The notes beneath the pieces are model-generated. The model searched no databases. It saw only the letters and a program-made list of their open reading frames with translations, and was not told where the DNA came from. This document shows, piece by piece, positions 1 to 8,781 of a DNA stretch of 64,000 bases. This DNA comes from Lutibacter sp. B1 (GTDB lineage Bacteria > Bacteroidota > Bacteroidia > Flavobacteriales > Flavobacteriaceae): assembly GCF_012524075.1 (NCBI RefSeq), contig NZ_JAAZUI010000003.1:1-64000 (forward strand), given 5' to 3'. The first letter of the stretch is position 1; each line of letters opens with the position of its first letter. A program made the position numbers and the translations under genes.

Positions 1-173
1 AAAGGAACAAATTCTAAACAAAAATCATCTATAGAACAAAAAATTTGAGTAATTTTAATAGCAGAAATCATAAGCGAAATATTTAGTTATAAAATTGAAT
101 TTCAATACTTTAATTTACTAATTATTTTGCTTTTTTCTTGTAAATAAATCAACTTTTTTATGTCGAACTCACG

Positions 174-569
174 TTAATTTATTAAATACAATGCTAGTAT
201 ATTTAAAATAAAATATACGGTAATTGATGTTGCTCCAACATAATCCTTTGCTATTCTTTGGCCAATTAAAAGCATTAAAAATACTATTGAAGAAATTTCA
301 AAAGCAATTTTTAAAATATAAGTATTGGAATCTAAAATTAGATTTATAACTCCAAAAATTAATAATCCTAGTGTAATTATTTCAAAAACAATAATTAAAC
401 CTACCCAAAAATTAATGCTACTTTTTAAAACTGTTTTTTTAAAATGATTCGCGTAAAAAATGGTGGTATTTTTCCAATCTAAAATCTTTTCGAAAGCTGA
501 AAAAAAGAAGGTAATAATTAAAAAGAATGAGATTAAAATTACAGCAATATTTTGTTGAATAGCTTCCAT
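174..569 (-). CDS. DoxX-like small integral membrane protein
   Basis: This 131-residue protein is almost entirely hydrophobic, with four predicted membrane segments (about residues 8-28, 50-75, 84-103 and 110-130), the size and layout of the DoxX/DoxD-like family. The family is of poorly defined function; members have been linked to redox or thiol stress, but nothing here fixes a substrate. The ATG lies one base after the holB stop, so the two are very probably co-transcribed. No terminator is visible in the 173 bases downstream (1-173), which hold only AT-rich sequence. The DoxX assignment rests on topology and general resemblance rather than a diagnostic motif. Confidence 0.7.
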   Translation of the reverse strand: MEAIQQNIAVILISFFLIITFFFSAFEKILDWKNTTIFYANHFKKTVLKSSINFWVGLIIVFEIITLGLLIFGVINLILDSNTYILKIAFEISSIVFLMLLIGQRIAKDYVGATSITVYFILNILALYLIN

Positions 570-570
570 T

Positions 571-1710
571 TTATACTTCTTTACTGTGTAAAAGTCGCGT
601 AAGTTTTATTGATAGATCTAGCAAAATTATTTTAGCATTTCCATTTCGTTCTATATGATAAATAGCATCGTTCAGTTCGTTATTAATTTCTAAAATATTT
701 CCACTGTGAACAAAAGGAGCAAAGTTCTCCAATTTAAAACTAGTTGTTTTTGGTTGAATAAACACTAAAGATTCTGCATTATAATTTAACAATAACGCTT
801 GTCTAAAAAATTGTAAGCAGTAATTCAAAAAACGTTTTTGTGTTTCTCTTCCTGTTTTTGAAATTGTTTCACTCCATTCAATCAAATGTTGAATCACAGT
901 TGCGTTACCTTTTGCTTTAAAAGCTGCTCTAACCCAAGTAATAAACCATTGTTCAAACTGTTCATCGGCATTATTGTTATGTAATAAATGCAGTGCTTTA
1001 TTAAAACTACCATCAGCTTGCTGTGCTATTTGCTTTGCAATGGGTAAATCGGTACCCTCTCTTTCAACCAAACCTTTTGTAATATCTTCTTCTGATAGTA
1101 AAGGAAAATTTAAAACCTGACAACGCGATTTTATGGTTGAAATAATTTGATCTTCACGTATGGCAACTAAAATAAAAACTGTTTTTTCAGGTGGTTCTTC
1201 AATTAATTTTAATAATTTATTTGCTGCCGAAGGATGCATTTTTTCGGCCATCCAAATAATCATTACTTTATAACCACCTTCATACGACTTTAATTTTAAA
1301 GCTTTTACAATTTCTTCAGCTTCATCTACTCCAATTTGGCCTTGCTTATTTTCAATTCCTATTGATTGTAGCCATTCAAATAAATTTCCGTAAGGATTGG
1401 AAAGTATAAAATTTCTCCATTCTTCTAAAAACAGATTACTTACAGGGTGGCTTTTTATCTTGTCGTTTGTTGCTACAGGAAAAGCAAAATGTAAATCGGG
1501 ATGCATTAATTTAGAGCATTTTAACTCACAGGCAGATTTATCTTTGTTCGAAGAACACAAAATGTATTGTGCGTAAGCAATAGCTGTTGGTAAAGTACCG
1601 CTGCCTTCATCACCAACAAATAATTGCGCATGAGAAATCCTTCCATTATCGGTAGATTTCATTAAATGATTCTTTAAATGCTCTTGTCCTAAAATTTTTG
1701 AAAAATCCAT
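571..1710 (-). CDS. holB: DNA polymerase III subunit delta' (clamp loader)
   Basis: Delta' is the stator subunit of the clamp loader that puts the sliding clamp on primed DNA. The N-terminus (ILGQEHLKNHL, then ISHAQLFVGDEG) is the typical RuvB-like AAA+ start of DnaX/HolB proteins. The P-loop is degenerate (GDEGSGTLPTA, no GKS/T), as usual for delta', which does not hydrolyse ATP. Cysteines near residues 53, 62 and 66 fit the zinc module, HPDLHF follows, and the SRC motif (IKSRCQVLNF) sits near residue 198. The frame opens one codon earlier with TTG, but the ATG at 1710 gives the family start MDFSKILGQ. It is divergent from pgk and is followed directly by the DoxX-like gene. Confidence 0.93.
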   Translation of the reverse strand: MDFSKILGQEHLKNHLMKSTDNGRISHAQLFVGDEGSGTLPTAIAYAQYILCSSNKDKSACELKCSKLMHPDLHFAFPVATNDKIKSHPVSNLFLEEWRNFILSNPYGNLFEWLQSIGIENKQGQIGVDEAEEIVKALKLKSYEGGYKVMIIWMAEKMHPSAANKLLKLIEEPPEKTVFILVAIREDQIISTIKSRCQVLNFPLLSEEDITKGLVEREGTDLPIAKQIAQQADGSFNKALHLLHNNNADEQFEQWFITWVRAAFKAKGNATVIQHLIEWSETISKTGRETQKRFLNYCLQFFRQALLLNYNAESLVFIQPKTTSFKLENFAPFVHSGNILEINNELNDAIYHIERNGNAKIILLDLSIKLTRLLHSKEV

Positions 1711-1834
1711 CAAAGCGAAAGTAAAACTTTTTAAGCAAATCTGTTGTTTTTACTTTATTTTTTTAATTTCAAAATAGCGTGAAATCGGTTTCGTAAAAAA
1801 CCGTAATCCCTTAAATTATTTAAGTATTATAAGT

Positions 1835-1842
1835 TATATTTG
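1835..1842 (+). promoter_or_regulatory. TAnnTTTG -7 element of pgk
   Basis: TATATTTG matches the Bacteroidota primary sigma factor -7 consensus TAnnTTTG and lies 20 bases before the pgk ATG. No clear -33 TTTG is visible at the expected distance. Confidence 0.65.
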
Positions 1843-1862
1843 TAGTATAAAATTCTTTTAAA

Positions 1863-3050
1863 ATGAAAACTATACAGAACATAAATTTTAAAAACAAAAG
1901 GGCGTTAATTAGAGTTGATTTTAATGTGCCTTTAGATGAAAATTTTAATGTAACAGATGCTACAAGAATTGAAGCTGCTAAACCAACCATTATTAAAATT
2001 TTGGAAGATGGTGGAGCGGTTGTATTAATGTCTCATTTAGGAAGACCAAAAGGTGTAGAAGAAAAATACTCTTTAAAACATATTGTTGATAAAGTTTCAG
2101 AAATTATAGGTGTAGATGTTAAATTTGTTGATGATTGCATAGGTGAAAAGGTTGAAAAAGCTGCTTCTAATTTAAAAATGGGAGAAGTTTTATTGTTGGA
2201 AAATCTTCGTTTTTATGCTGAAGAAACTAAAGGAGATGAAGTTTTCTCAGAAAAACTTTCCAAGTTGGGAGATGTATATGTAAACGATGCTTTTGGCACA
2301 GCACATAGAGCTCACGCTTCTACAACAATTGTTGCCAAATTCTTTCCTGAAAACAAGTGTTTTGGAAATTTACTGGCGCAAGAAATTATCAGTATTAAAA
2401 AAGTATTGGAAGATAGTGAAAAACCTGTTTTGGCAATTTTAGGAGGTGCTAAAGTATCTTCAAAAATTACGATTATTGAAAATATTTTAGATAAAGTAGA
2501 TCATTTAATTATTGGTGGCGGAATGAGTTTTACATTTATCAAGGCTCAAGGAGGTAAAATAGGGAATTCTATTTGTGAAGATGATAAACAAGAACTAGCT
2601 CTTGAAATTTTAGAAAAAGCGAAAGCAAAAGGAGTACAAGTTCATATTCCGGTTGATGTTGTTGCAGCCGATGCTTTTAGTAACAATGCAAATACACAAA
2701 TTTGTGATATTGATAAAATTCCTGATGGTTGGGAAGGTGTTGATGCAGGGCCAAAATCAATTGAAATGTTTGACAAAATTGTAATGGAATCTAAAACCAT
2801 TCTTTGGAACGGACCTGTAGGAGTTTTTGAAATGGAAAAATTTGCAAAAGGAACCATTGCTTTAGGTAACTCAATTGCAGCAGCAACTAAAAAAGGCACA
2901 TTCTCTTTAGTTGGAGGAGGAGACTCAGTTGCAGCAGTAAAACAATTTGGTTTTGAACATAAAGTAAGTTATGTATCTACCGGAGGTGGAGCAATGTTAG
3001 AAAGTTTAGAAGGAAAAACATTACCAGGTATTGAAGCAATTTTGAAATAA
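1863..3050 (+). CDS. pgk: Phosphoglycerate kinase
   Basis: Cytoplasmic glycolytic enzyme that moves the 1-phosphate of 1,3-bisphosphoglycerate to ADP. At 395 residues it has the standard bacterial length. Recognisable blocks are the N-terminal substrate strand [19 protein letters not shown], the LLLENLRFY block, [14 protein letters not shown], the lysine-bearing [21 protein letters not shown], and the nucleotide-binding GGGDSVAAV near the C-terminus. It is a single-gene unit: a TAnnTTTG promoter lies upstream and a strong terminator 32 bases downstream. Nothing unusual is seen. Confidence 0.98.
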   Translation: MKTIQNINFKNKRALIRVDFNVPLDENFNVTDATRIEAAKPTIIKILEDGGAVVLMSHLGRPKGVEEKYSLKHIVDKVSEIIGVDVKFVDDCIGEKVEKAASNLKMGEVLLLENLRFYAEETKGDEVFSEKLSKLGDVYVNDAFGTAHRAHASTTIVAKFFPENKCFGNLLAQEIISIKKVLEDSEKPVLAILGGAKVSSKITIIENILDKVDHLIIGGGMSFTFIKAQGGKIGNSICEDDKQELALEILEKAKAKGVQVHIPVDVVAADAFSNNANTQICDIDKIPDGWEGVDAGPKSIEMFDKIVMESKTILWNGPVGVFEMEKFAKGTIALGNSIAAATKKGTFSLVGGGDSVAAVKQFGFEHKVSYVSTGGGAMLESLEGKTLPGIEAILK

Positions 3051-3082
3051 AATTTCTTAAATAATTATAACTAACACAAATT

Positions 3083-3115
3083 AAAACGCTTTTGAATTTT
3101 CAAAAGCGTTTTTTT
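3083..3115 (+). terminator. Rho-independent terminator of pgk
   Basis: A perfect 14-bp inverted repeat (arms 3083-3096 and 3099-3112, core ACGCTTTTGA) with a 2-base centre runs into seven T. It lies 32 bases after the pgk stop and is one of the clearest terminators in the window. Confidence 0.9.
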
Positions 3116-3408
3116 CTTAATTCAGAATTGATTTAATTACATTGAATTTTAGATTTCCGAATCTAGCTAATTATATGTTAAATAAGTAGAAGTTGAGTCA
3201 ATATGAATTTGGTTCAGGTTCTTATATAAAAAAAACAATTATTTGTGATTCTGAAATAACACTTCAACTCTATTTCGACTTCGCTCAATAACCTTTCAAA
3301 ATGACGATTTTCAACGCTTTTATAATAGCCTCTTTTGCTTCATACTACAAAGCGTATAAAGTATAAATTTGTTACATTTGAAACTTTTAACTTTCGTTCT
3401 AAATAAAG
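3116..3408. other. Intergenic region with a degenerate REP-like element
   Basis: No gene is seen in these 293 bases; both strands are broken by stops. Positions 3273-3306 contain TTCGACTTCGCTCAATAACC followed by an AATGACG tail. This is a degenerate relative of the flavobacterial REP-like sequence TTCGACTCCGCTCAGCGACC, which occurs on the minus strand inside mfd (61411-61449). The promoter of the aldo/keto reductase gene lies at the right end. Confidence 0.5.
3373..3380 (+). promoter_or_regulatory. TAnnTTTG -7 element of the aldo/keto reductase gene
   Basis: TACATTTG fits TAnnTTTG and is 28 bases upstream of the ATG at 3409. No TTTG is found at the normal -33 distance. Confidence 0.6.
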
Positions 3409-4446
3409 ATGAAATACACAATCCTACCTAACACCTCAATAAAAGTGAGTAAAATTTGTTTGGGAACTATGACTTTTGGTGAACAAAACACTGAAATTGA
3501 AGCGCACAAACAATTAAATTATGCAGTTGAAAAAGGAATTAATTTTATTGATACTGCCGAAATGTATTCAGTACCGGGCAGAGCAGAAACACAAGGAAGT
3601 ACCGAGAAGTTTATTGGAAGTTGGTTAAAAGATCAAAAACGAGAAAATTTAATAGCAGCTTCAAAAATAGCAGGTCCAAATCCTGTATTTAAGCATATAA
3701 GAGAAAATTTAGGCTTTACAAATGAAGCAATTGATGATGCTATAGAAAAAAGTTTAAAACGCTTACAAACTGATTATATAGACTTGTATCAGTTACATTG
3801 GCCGGATAGAAATACCAATTTTTTTGGGAAAAGAAATTACAAACATCAAAATGATGAAGCTTGGAGTGATAATTTTCATCAGGTCATAGAAAAATTAAAC
3901 AGTCTTGTAAAACAAGGTAAAATTCGCCATTATGGTGTTTCAAATGAAACTCCTTGGGGTTTAATGAGACATTTATCAGAAAGCGAAAAAAATAAGTTTA
4001 CACGTTGCAAAACTATTCAAAATCCATATTCGTTATTAAACAGAATTTTTGAAATTGGTTTGGCTGAAGTTGCCATGCGTGAAAATGTTGGTTTGTTAGC
4101 ATATTCTCCGTTAGGTTTTGGAAGGTTGTCCGGTAAATATTTGAACGGAACTAAACCTAAAAAATCACGTTTAACCTTGTTTCCAAAAATGGCTCGTTAT
4201 AATAGTGAGCAATCCTTATTTTTAACTCAAAAATATGCTGAATTAGCTCAAGAACTAAATTTGAGTTTAACTCAGTTGGCATTGGCTTTTGTAAATCAAC
4301 AACCCTTTGTTACTTCAACTATTATTGGGGCAACAAAGATGGAGCAATTAAAAGAAAATATAGAAAGTATCCACGTGGAACTTTCTGAAGAAATTTTACA
4401 AAAAATTGATAAAATTCAAAATTTACAACCAAATCCAGCACCATAA
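3409..4446 (+). CDS. NADP(H)-dependent aldo/keto reductase, Tas-like
   Basis: A 345-residue TIM-barrel oxidoreductase of the aldo/keto reductase superfamily, closest in pattern to E. coli Tas (GTMTFGEQNTEIEAHKQL at the N-terminus, GRAETQGSTEKFIG in the usual Tas-specific segment). The catalytic tetrad can be placed: Asp and Tyr in FIDTAEMY, Lys in AASKIAGP and His in YQLHWPD. The C-terminal NADP-binding pattern (TSTIIGATKMEQLKENI) is intact. The physiological substrate cannot be told from sequence. It has its own promoter, and the mannanase gene follows after 28 bases with a promoter-like element of its own, so co-transcription is uncertain. Confidence 0.92.
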   Translation: MKYTILPNTSIKVSKICLGTMTFGEQNTEIEAHKQLNYAVEKGINFIDTAEMYSVPGRAETQGSTEKFIGSWLKDQKRENLIAASKIAGPNPVFKHIRENLGFTNEAIDDAIEKSLKRLQTDYIDLYQLHWPDRNTNFFGKRNYKHQNDEAWSDNFHQVIEKLNSLVKQGKIRHYGVSNETPWGLMRHLSESEKNKFTRCKTIQNPYSLLNRIFEIGLAEVAMRENVGLLAYSPLGFGRLSGKYLNGTKPKKSRLTLFPKMARYNSEQSLFLTQKYAELAQELNLSLTQLALAFVNQQPFVTSTIIGATKMEQLKENIESIHVELSEEILQKIDKIQNLQPNPAP

Positions 4447-4460
4447 AAGAATATATAAAG

Positions 4461-4468
4461 TAAATTTG
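4461..4468 (+). promoter_or_regulatory. TAnnTTTG element just before the mannanase gene
   Basis: TAAATTTG fits the -7 consensus and ends six bases before the ATG at 4475. It also argues against the longer frame that opens at 4406, which would place the promoter inside the coding region. A transcript started here would be leaderless or nearly so. Confidence 0.5.
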
Positions 4469-4474
4469 TTTATT

Positions 4475-5611
4475 ATGAAAACATCAAAATACAACACTTT
4501 ATTTATAGTACTTTTTTCGTTTGTTTTACTTTCAATAAACGCACAAGAAAGCAATCTTATTGATAAAAATGCCACAAAGGAAACAAAAGCACTATTCAAT
4601 AATTTAAAAGAACTATCTAAAAAGCACATCTTATTTGGGCATCAACATGCAACAGAATATGGACACGGTTGGGTTGGTGACCAAGGAAGATCTGATGTAA
4701 AATCGGTTGTAGGGAGTCACCCGGCAGTTATCGGAGTTGATTTTAGCGGTTTTTCAGGAAATCATTTGTCAAGAGCACAGATAGAAGCCAATAAAGAACA
4801 TTTACGTAAAAATGTAGTTGATACGTATAACAGAGGTGGAGTTACAACTATTTCATGGCACTTTCACAATCCGGTCTCAGAAGGAGCTTTTTATTGGAAC
4901 GATTCCATTTCATTGCCAGCCGTAAAATACATTATTCCGGGTGGCGAAGCACATCAAAAATACAAAGAAATTTTAGATGATATTGCCAATTGGGCACACA
5001 GTATAAAAGGAAAAAACGGAGAGTTGGTGCCGGTTATTTTTCGTCCATATCACGAGTTTGACGGTGGTTGGTTTTGGTGGGGCGCACCTCATTGCACTGT
5101 TGATGAATTTAAAACATTATGGAAATTTACCGTTTCGTATTTAAGAGATGAAAAAAACGTACATAATTTTATTTATGCCTTTTCACCCGATGTTAAATTT
5201 AATACCGAAGCACAATTTTTAGAAAGATATCCTGGAGATGAATGGGCAGACATGGTTGGTGTTGATAATTATGGCAATTTCGGGCGCGATAACTACGATT
5301 TGGAAACCGGCTTTAAAAAGCTCAAAATAGTATCAGATTATGCAAAAAAAGCAGGGAAATTAGCAGCGTTTACCGAAACAGGTTTAGAATCAATCCCAAA
5401 CCCAACTTGGTGGACAGATACGCTTTTAAAAGTGCTGAAAAGAGACGGTTTACAGTTAGCGTATGTGTTAGTTTGGCGTAACGATATAAACAGCCCAACC
5501 CATTATTACGCACCTTTCCCAGGGCAAATAAGCGCACCAAATTTCATCGAATTTTATAACAATCCGTTTACACTTTTTGAGAAAGATTTAAAAGATATTT
5601 ATAAAAAATAA
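4475..5611 (+). CDS. Secreted glycoside hydrolase family 26 (beta-mannanase)
   Basis: A 378-residue GH26 enzyme, expected to cleave beta-1,4-mannan outside the cytoplasm. From the ATG at 4475 it begins with a clear signal peptide (MKTSK, a hydrophobic stretch, then SINAQES). The family blocks are present: LFGHQHATEYG near the N-terminus, RPYHEFDGGWFWW with the acid/base Glu194, and AFTETGLE with the nucleophile Glu301. The frame is open back to 4406, but that would mask the signal peptide and overlap the upstream gene. There is no T9SS tail or lipobox, so periplasmic or Sec-released location is likely. It stands alone, without SusC/SusD partners or other glycan genes. Confidence 0.93.
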   Translation: MKTSKYNTLFIVLFSFVLLSINAQESNLIDKNATKETKALFNNLKELSKKHILFGHQHATEYGHGWVGDQGRSDVKSVVGSHPAVIGVDFSGFSGNHLSRAQIEANKEHLRKNVVDTYNRGGVTTISWHFHNPVSEGAFYWNDSISLPAVKYIIPGGEAHQKYKEILDDIANWAHSIKGKNGELVPVIFRPYHEFDGGWFWWGAPHCTVDEFKTLWKFTVSYLRDEKNVHNFIYAFSPDVKFNTEAQFLERYPGDEWADMVGVDNYGNFGRDNYDLETGFKKLKIVSDYAKKAGKLAAFTETGLESIPNPTWWTDTLLKVLKRDGLQLAYVLVWRNDINSPTHYYAPFPGQISAPNFIEFYNNPFTLFEKDLKDIYKK

Positions 5612-5630
5612 ACATAAAATTTCAATTTTT

Positions 5631-5730
5631 TGGGCGTTACCCTTCGGGTCAGGCTGTCATTACTCGCTTTTTTTAGTTGATAAAAACAACTAAAAAAGAG
5701 CTCAAACAAGCCATTCCATCCTTAACGCGC
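5631..5730. repeat. Palindromic intergenic repeat element (MITE/REP-like)
   Basis: About 100 bases bounded by GGGCGTTACCC at the left and CCTTAACGCGC at the right, so the ends are inverted (GCGTTA against TAACGC). The centre is a perfect 11-bp hairpin: TTTTTTAGTTG at 5669-5679 and CAACTAAAAAA at 5687-5697. The left segment (GCGTTACCCTTCGGGTCAGG) is of a kind repeated between genes in many Flavobacteriaceae, from general familiarity and not from a search. It lies between the convergent mannanase and trpS genes and may also end transcription. Confidence 0.6.
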
Positions 5731-5803
5731 TTAAATTGTTATGCTGATTTCTATGATAAACCCGAATTATTTTGATCTGTTTAATTAACCGAACACACGT
5801 TAT

Positions 5804-6772
5804 TTAATATCCCAATTTATTTCTAACACGTTTTAAAACATCCACAGCAATTATACGAGCTTTTTCGGCTCCTAGTTCTAAGGCTTTGTCTATTTCATTC
5901 AGGTTGTTTATGTAGTAATTGTAACGTGCTCTTTCTTCTGAAAATTTATTAACCAACAGTTCGTAAAAAGCTTGTTTAGCATTTCCGTAACCGTAGTTTC
6001 CTGCTAAGTAATTGGTACGCATTTCTTCAACTTGTTCTGCAGAAGCAACTAATTTATACAACGCAAATAAATTACAAGTATCCGGATTTTTTGGATCTTC
6101 AAGTGGTGTTGAATTTGTCTGAATTTTCATAATTTGTTTGCGTAATTGCTTATCAGGTAAAAACAAATTAATAATATTTCCTTGAGATTTACTCATTTTT
6201 CCACCATCAGTACCCGGAACGTACATAGTATCTTTTTGAACTTTTGCTTCCGGTACAACTAAGGTTTCTCCCATTTGATGGTTGAATCTGCTGGCAACAT
6301 CACGTGTCATCTCCAAATGTTGTAACTGATCTTTTCCTACAGGCACAATTTCAGCATCATACAATAAAATATCAGCAGCCATCAACATTGGATAGGTAAA
6401 TAATCCGGCATTCACATCTTCTAACCTATCGGCTTTATCTTTAAAACTATGCGCTAATGTTAAACGTTGGTATGGATAAAAACAGCTTAAATACCAAGAA
6501 AGTTCAGTAACTTCAGGAATATCACTTTGGCGGTAAAACACCGTTTTACTAATATCTAAACCAAAGGCAAGCCAGGTTGCGGCAGTACTGTAAGTATTTT
6601 GACGTAATTCTTCTCCATTTTTTATTTGAGTTAGCGAATGCATATCTGCAATAAACAAATACGAATCGTTTTTTGGATCGTTTGCCATTTCAATTGCAGG
6701 TATAATTGCCCCTAATAAATTACCTAAGTGTGGTGTTCCTGTACTTTGTACTCCTGTTAAAATTCTTGACAT
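5804..6772 (-). CDS. trpS: Tryptophan--tRNA ligase
   Basis: Class I aminoacyl-tRNA synthetase that charges tRNA-Trp; 322 residues, the normal bacterial length. The HIGH-equivalent motif is GTPHLGNLLGA near residue 15, the KMSKS loop is GGKMSKSQGN near residue 192, and the DMHSLT and PVGKDQLQHLE blocks are conserved. The minus-strand gene has a TAnnTTTG element about 22 bases upstream, and a separate terminator lies between it and the preceding small membrane gene, so it is likely its own unit. The palindromic element 5631-5730 lies downstream. Confidence 0.97.
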   Translation of the reverse strand: MSRILTGVQSTGTPHLGNLLGAIIPAIEMANDPKNDSYLFIADMHSLTQIKNGEELRQNTYSTAATWLAFGLDISKTVFYRQSDIPEVTELSWYLSCFYPYQRLTLAHSFKDKADRLEDVNAGLFTYPMLMAADILLYDAEIVPVGKDQLQHLEMTRDVASRFNHQMGETLVVPEAKVQKDTMYVPGTDGGKMSKSQGNIINLFLPDKQLRKQIMKIQTNSTPLEDPKNPDTCNLFALYKLVASAEQVEEMRTNYLAGNYGYGNAKQAFYELLVNKFSEERARYNYYINNLNEIDKALELGAEKARIIAVDVLKRVRNKLGY

Positions 6773-6794
6773 TTATTTCAAATTTTTATGTGCA

Positions 6795-6802
6795 CAAAAG
6801 TA
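6795..6802 (-). promoter_or_regulatory. TAnnTTTG -7 element of trpS
   Basis: On the minus strand this reads TACTTTTG, 22 bases upstream of the trpS ATG, and fits the Bacteroidota -7 consensus. Confidence 0.6.
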
Positions 6803-6818
6803 CGTATTTCAATTGCAT

Positions 6819-6844
6819 AAAAAAAGTGGCTGAATGCCGCTTTT
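6819..6844 (-). terminator. Terminator after the GlsB/YeaQ-type gene
   Basis: On the minus strand AAAAGCGGC, a 5-base loop and GCCACTTTTTTT form a hairpin with one mismatch, followed by a T-run. It sits 18-43 bases past the stop of the small membrane gene. Confidence 0.65.
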
Positions 6845-6861
6845 ATGTATTTTGTAAAAAG

Positions 6862-7101
6862 TTATTTTTTCTTTAGAAGTCCGGCAATAAATAAAATAAC
6901 TATAGCACCTATAACTCCTTCAATTAAATCGCCTATAGTTCCTTCTACAATATAGATGCCAAGAGTGCCAAATAACCAGCCACCAACCAAACCACCTATA
7001 ATACCAAGTACAATATTCATTAAAATACCATAACCTCCGCCTTTCATAATTTTGCCTGCAAGCCATCCGGCAATACCACCAATAACAATTGAGTATAACA
7101 T
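6862..7101 (-). CDS. GlsB/YeaQ/YmgE family membrane protein
   Basis: A 79-residue, glycine-rich protein with three hydrophobic segments and the family pattern GGIAGWLAGKIMKGGGYG followed by GIIGGLVGGWLFG. These transglycosylase-associated or stress-response membrane proteins are small and widespread, and their molecular role is unknown. The length is normal. No TAnnTTTG element is obvious in the AT-rich region upstream. It is followed by its own terminator, so it is probably monocistronic. Confidence 0.88.
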   Translation of the reverse strand: MLYSIVIGGIAGWLAGKIMKGGGYGILMNIVLGIIGGLVGGWLFGTLGIYIVEGTIGDLIEGVIGAIVILFIAGLLKKK

Positions 7102-7227
7102 AATATAAAAGTTTAATTGTTAATATATTATAAATGTAATTATAAAAATTTAATTAGTTTTAAATTAATTATTCAAAGAAAAAAAATGTTTAAGTAAAAG
7201 TTAATCATAATATCTACTAAAAATTTT

Positions 7228-7235
7228 TACTTTTG
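7228..7235 (+). promoter_or_regulatory. TAnnTTTG -7 element of plsC
   Basis: TACTTTTG, 23 bases before the GTG start codon at 7259. Confidence 0.55.
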
Positions 7236-7258
7236 AAATCATTTAAAACACTAGTTAA

Positions 7259-7999
7259 GTGAAAATACTAAAATATATTTTAATCTTTTTTTGGAGAATT
7301 TGGTTTTATCTTTTGGTATTTATCACACTTTTGATAGCTACTCCGGTATTAGCTGTAGTTATTTCACACGAACGTTTTTACAAAACCTTTTATAAAATTG
7401 CACATGCTTGGGGAAAAACCATTTTGTTAGGAATGGGTTTTAGTTACGAGGTACATAAATTACAGCAAATACAAAAGGATAAAAGCTATATGTTTATAGC
7501 AAATCATACTTCAATGATCGATATTATGCTCATGTTGGCTGTTGTTAAAAATCCTTCGGTATTTGTTGGTAAAAAAGAACTCACCAAATTACCTTTATTT
7601 GGTTATATTTTTAAAAGAACAAGTATTACGGTTGATAGAAATTGTGTTAGAAGTAGAAAAGAAGTGTATGATGAAGCTCAAAAAAGATTGAATAACGGAT
7701 TAAGCGTATGTATTTTTCCTGAAGGATTGGTTCCAAGTGATGAAAGTGTAGTGTTAAGTGAATTTAAAAATGGAGCATTTAGGCTGGCAATTGAACACCA
7801 TATACCAATTGTACCTCTTGTTTTTTACGATTGTAAAAAACGATTTTCTTATACTTTTTTTAGTGGATCACCGGGTAAATTAAGAGTTAAAATACTTGAA
7901 TTTATCAATACCAATGGGTTAACTTTAAAAGATGTAGCTACTATTAAAAAGAAATCTTTTGGTTTAATTTATAATGAATTGATTTCTTATTTAAAATAA
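7259..7999 (+). CDS. plsC: 1-acyl-sn-glycerol-3-phosphate acyltransferase (GTG start)
   Basis: Membrane acyltransferase that acylates lysophosphatidic acid to phosphatidic acid in phospholipid synthesis; 246 residues. An N-terminal membrane segment (about residues 8-35) precedes the catalytic HX4D motif (ANHTSMID), the FVGKKEL block, FPEGLVPSDE (the FPEGTRS-equivalent, here without TRS) and IPIVPLVF. The start is GTG: the next in-frame Met lies after the membrane segment, so a later start would remove it. The hemolysin III family gene follows after 43 bases on the same strand and may be co-transcribed. Confidence 0.9.
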   Translation: MKILKYILIFFWRIWFYLLVFITLLIATPVLAVVISHERFYKTFYKIAHAWGKTILLGMGFSYEVHKLQQIQKDKSYMFIANHTSMIDIMLMLAVVKNPSVFVGKKELTKLPLFGYIFKRTSITVDRNCVRSRKEVYDEAQKRLNNGLSVCIFPEGLVPSDESVVLSEFKNGAFRLAIEHHIPIVPLVFYDCKKRFSYTFFSGSPGKLRVKILEFINTNGLTLKDVATIKKKSFGLIYNELISYLK

Positions 8000-8042
8000 T
8001 TGTATTCTAGATACTTAAAAAATAAATTTAAGCAGTAAAATT

Positions 8043-8693
8043 ATGAATAAACTAACATTTTACGAACCAACTGAAGAGAAAATGAATGTAATTTCTCATG
8101 CAATAGGATTGGTTTTAAGTGTTGCAGCATTGGTATTGTTAGTGGTGTATTCAAGTTTATACGGAACCGCATGGCATATAGTTAGTTTTAGTATTTACGG
8201 TGTTAGTTTAATTGTATTATATTCAGCTTCAACATTTTATCACTACTCAAAAAAGCCAAAATTAAGAGCTAGATTAAATATTTTTGATCATGCAGCTATT
8301 TATGTTTTAATTGCAGGTACTTACACACCATTTACTTTAGTAGTTTTAAAAGGTTGGGTTGGTTGGACTATTTTTGGAGTTTCTTGGGGAATTGCAATTA
8401 CCGGAATTATACTAAAACTTTTTTATACAGGAAAATATGATAAAATTTCAACCATTGCATACGTACTTATGGGTTGGTTAATCATCTTTGCCATTAAACC
8501 CCTAATAGATAATTTACCTTTTGAGGGTTTATTATGGTTGTTTAGTGGAGGAATTTTTTATACTGTTGGTGCCATTTTATATAGTATTAATAAAATAAAA
8601 TACAACCATGCCATTTTCCATATTTTTGTATTGTTAGGAAGCTTTTCACATTTTATTGCGGTGTTTTTTTATGTGTTGCCCATAAATAAATAG
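8043..8693 (+). CDS. Hemolysin III / AdipoR-like (YqfA) family membrane protein
   Basis: A 216-residue, seven-segment membrane protein of the hemolysin III/PAQR family. Conserved family features are NVISHAIGLVLSV at the N-terminus, the STFYHYS block, DHAAIYVLIAGTYTPF in the middle and HAIFHIFVLLGSFSHF at the C-terminus; the histidines and aspartate are the presumed zinc ligands of the PAQR fold. Despite the name, the bacterial members are not established cytolysins; a role in membrane homeostasis is usually suggested. It lies 43 bases after plsC, which fits a lipid-related context. A short palindrome (AGCTTAATTTAAGCT) overlaps its stop codon. Confidence 0.9.
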   Translation: MNKLTFYEPTEEKMNVISHAIGLVLSVAALVLLVVYSSLYGTAWHIVSFSIYGVSLIVLYSASTFYHYSKKPKLRARLNIFDHAAIYVLIAGTYTPFTLVVLKGWVGWTIFGVSWGIAITGIILKLFYTGKYDKISTIAYVLMGWLIIFAIKPLIDNLPFEGLLWLFSGGIFYTVGAILYSINKIKYNHAIFHIFVLLGSFSHFIAVFFYVLPINK

Positions 8694-8781
8694 CTTAATT
8701 TAAGCTAAAATTTACAAGTTTCTATTTTATTTTTTTTAGTAACTTCATAGGAAATTTGCTAAACAAATAAAATTTTTTAAC

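Noticed and set aside
2642-2899. 85-residue open frame on the minus strand inside pgk
   Set aside because: It is fully contained in the highly conserved pgk gene, has no promoter and encodes a composition typical of an antisense shadow.
4406-4474. N-terminal extension of the mannanase
   Set aside because: It overlaps the aldo/keto reductase gene, hides the signal peptide and is crossed by a TAnnTTTG element; the ATG at 4475 is better.
8043-8693. Hemolysin virulence factor
   Set aside because: The family name is historical; the sequence is a PAQR-type seven-segment membrane protein next to plsC, with no evidence of cytolysis.
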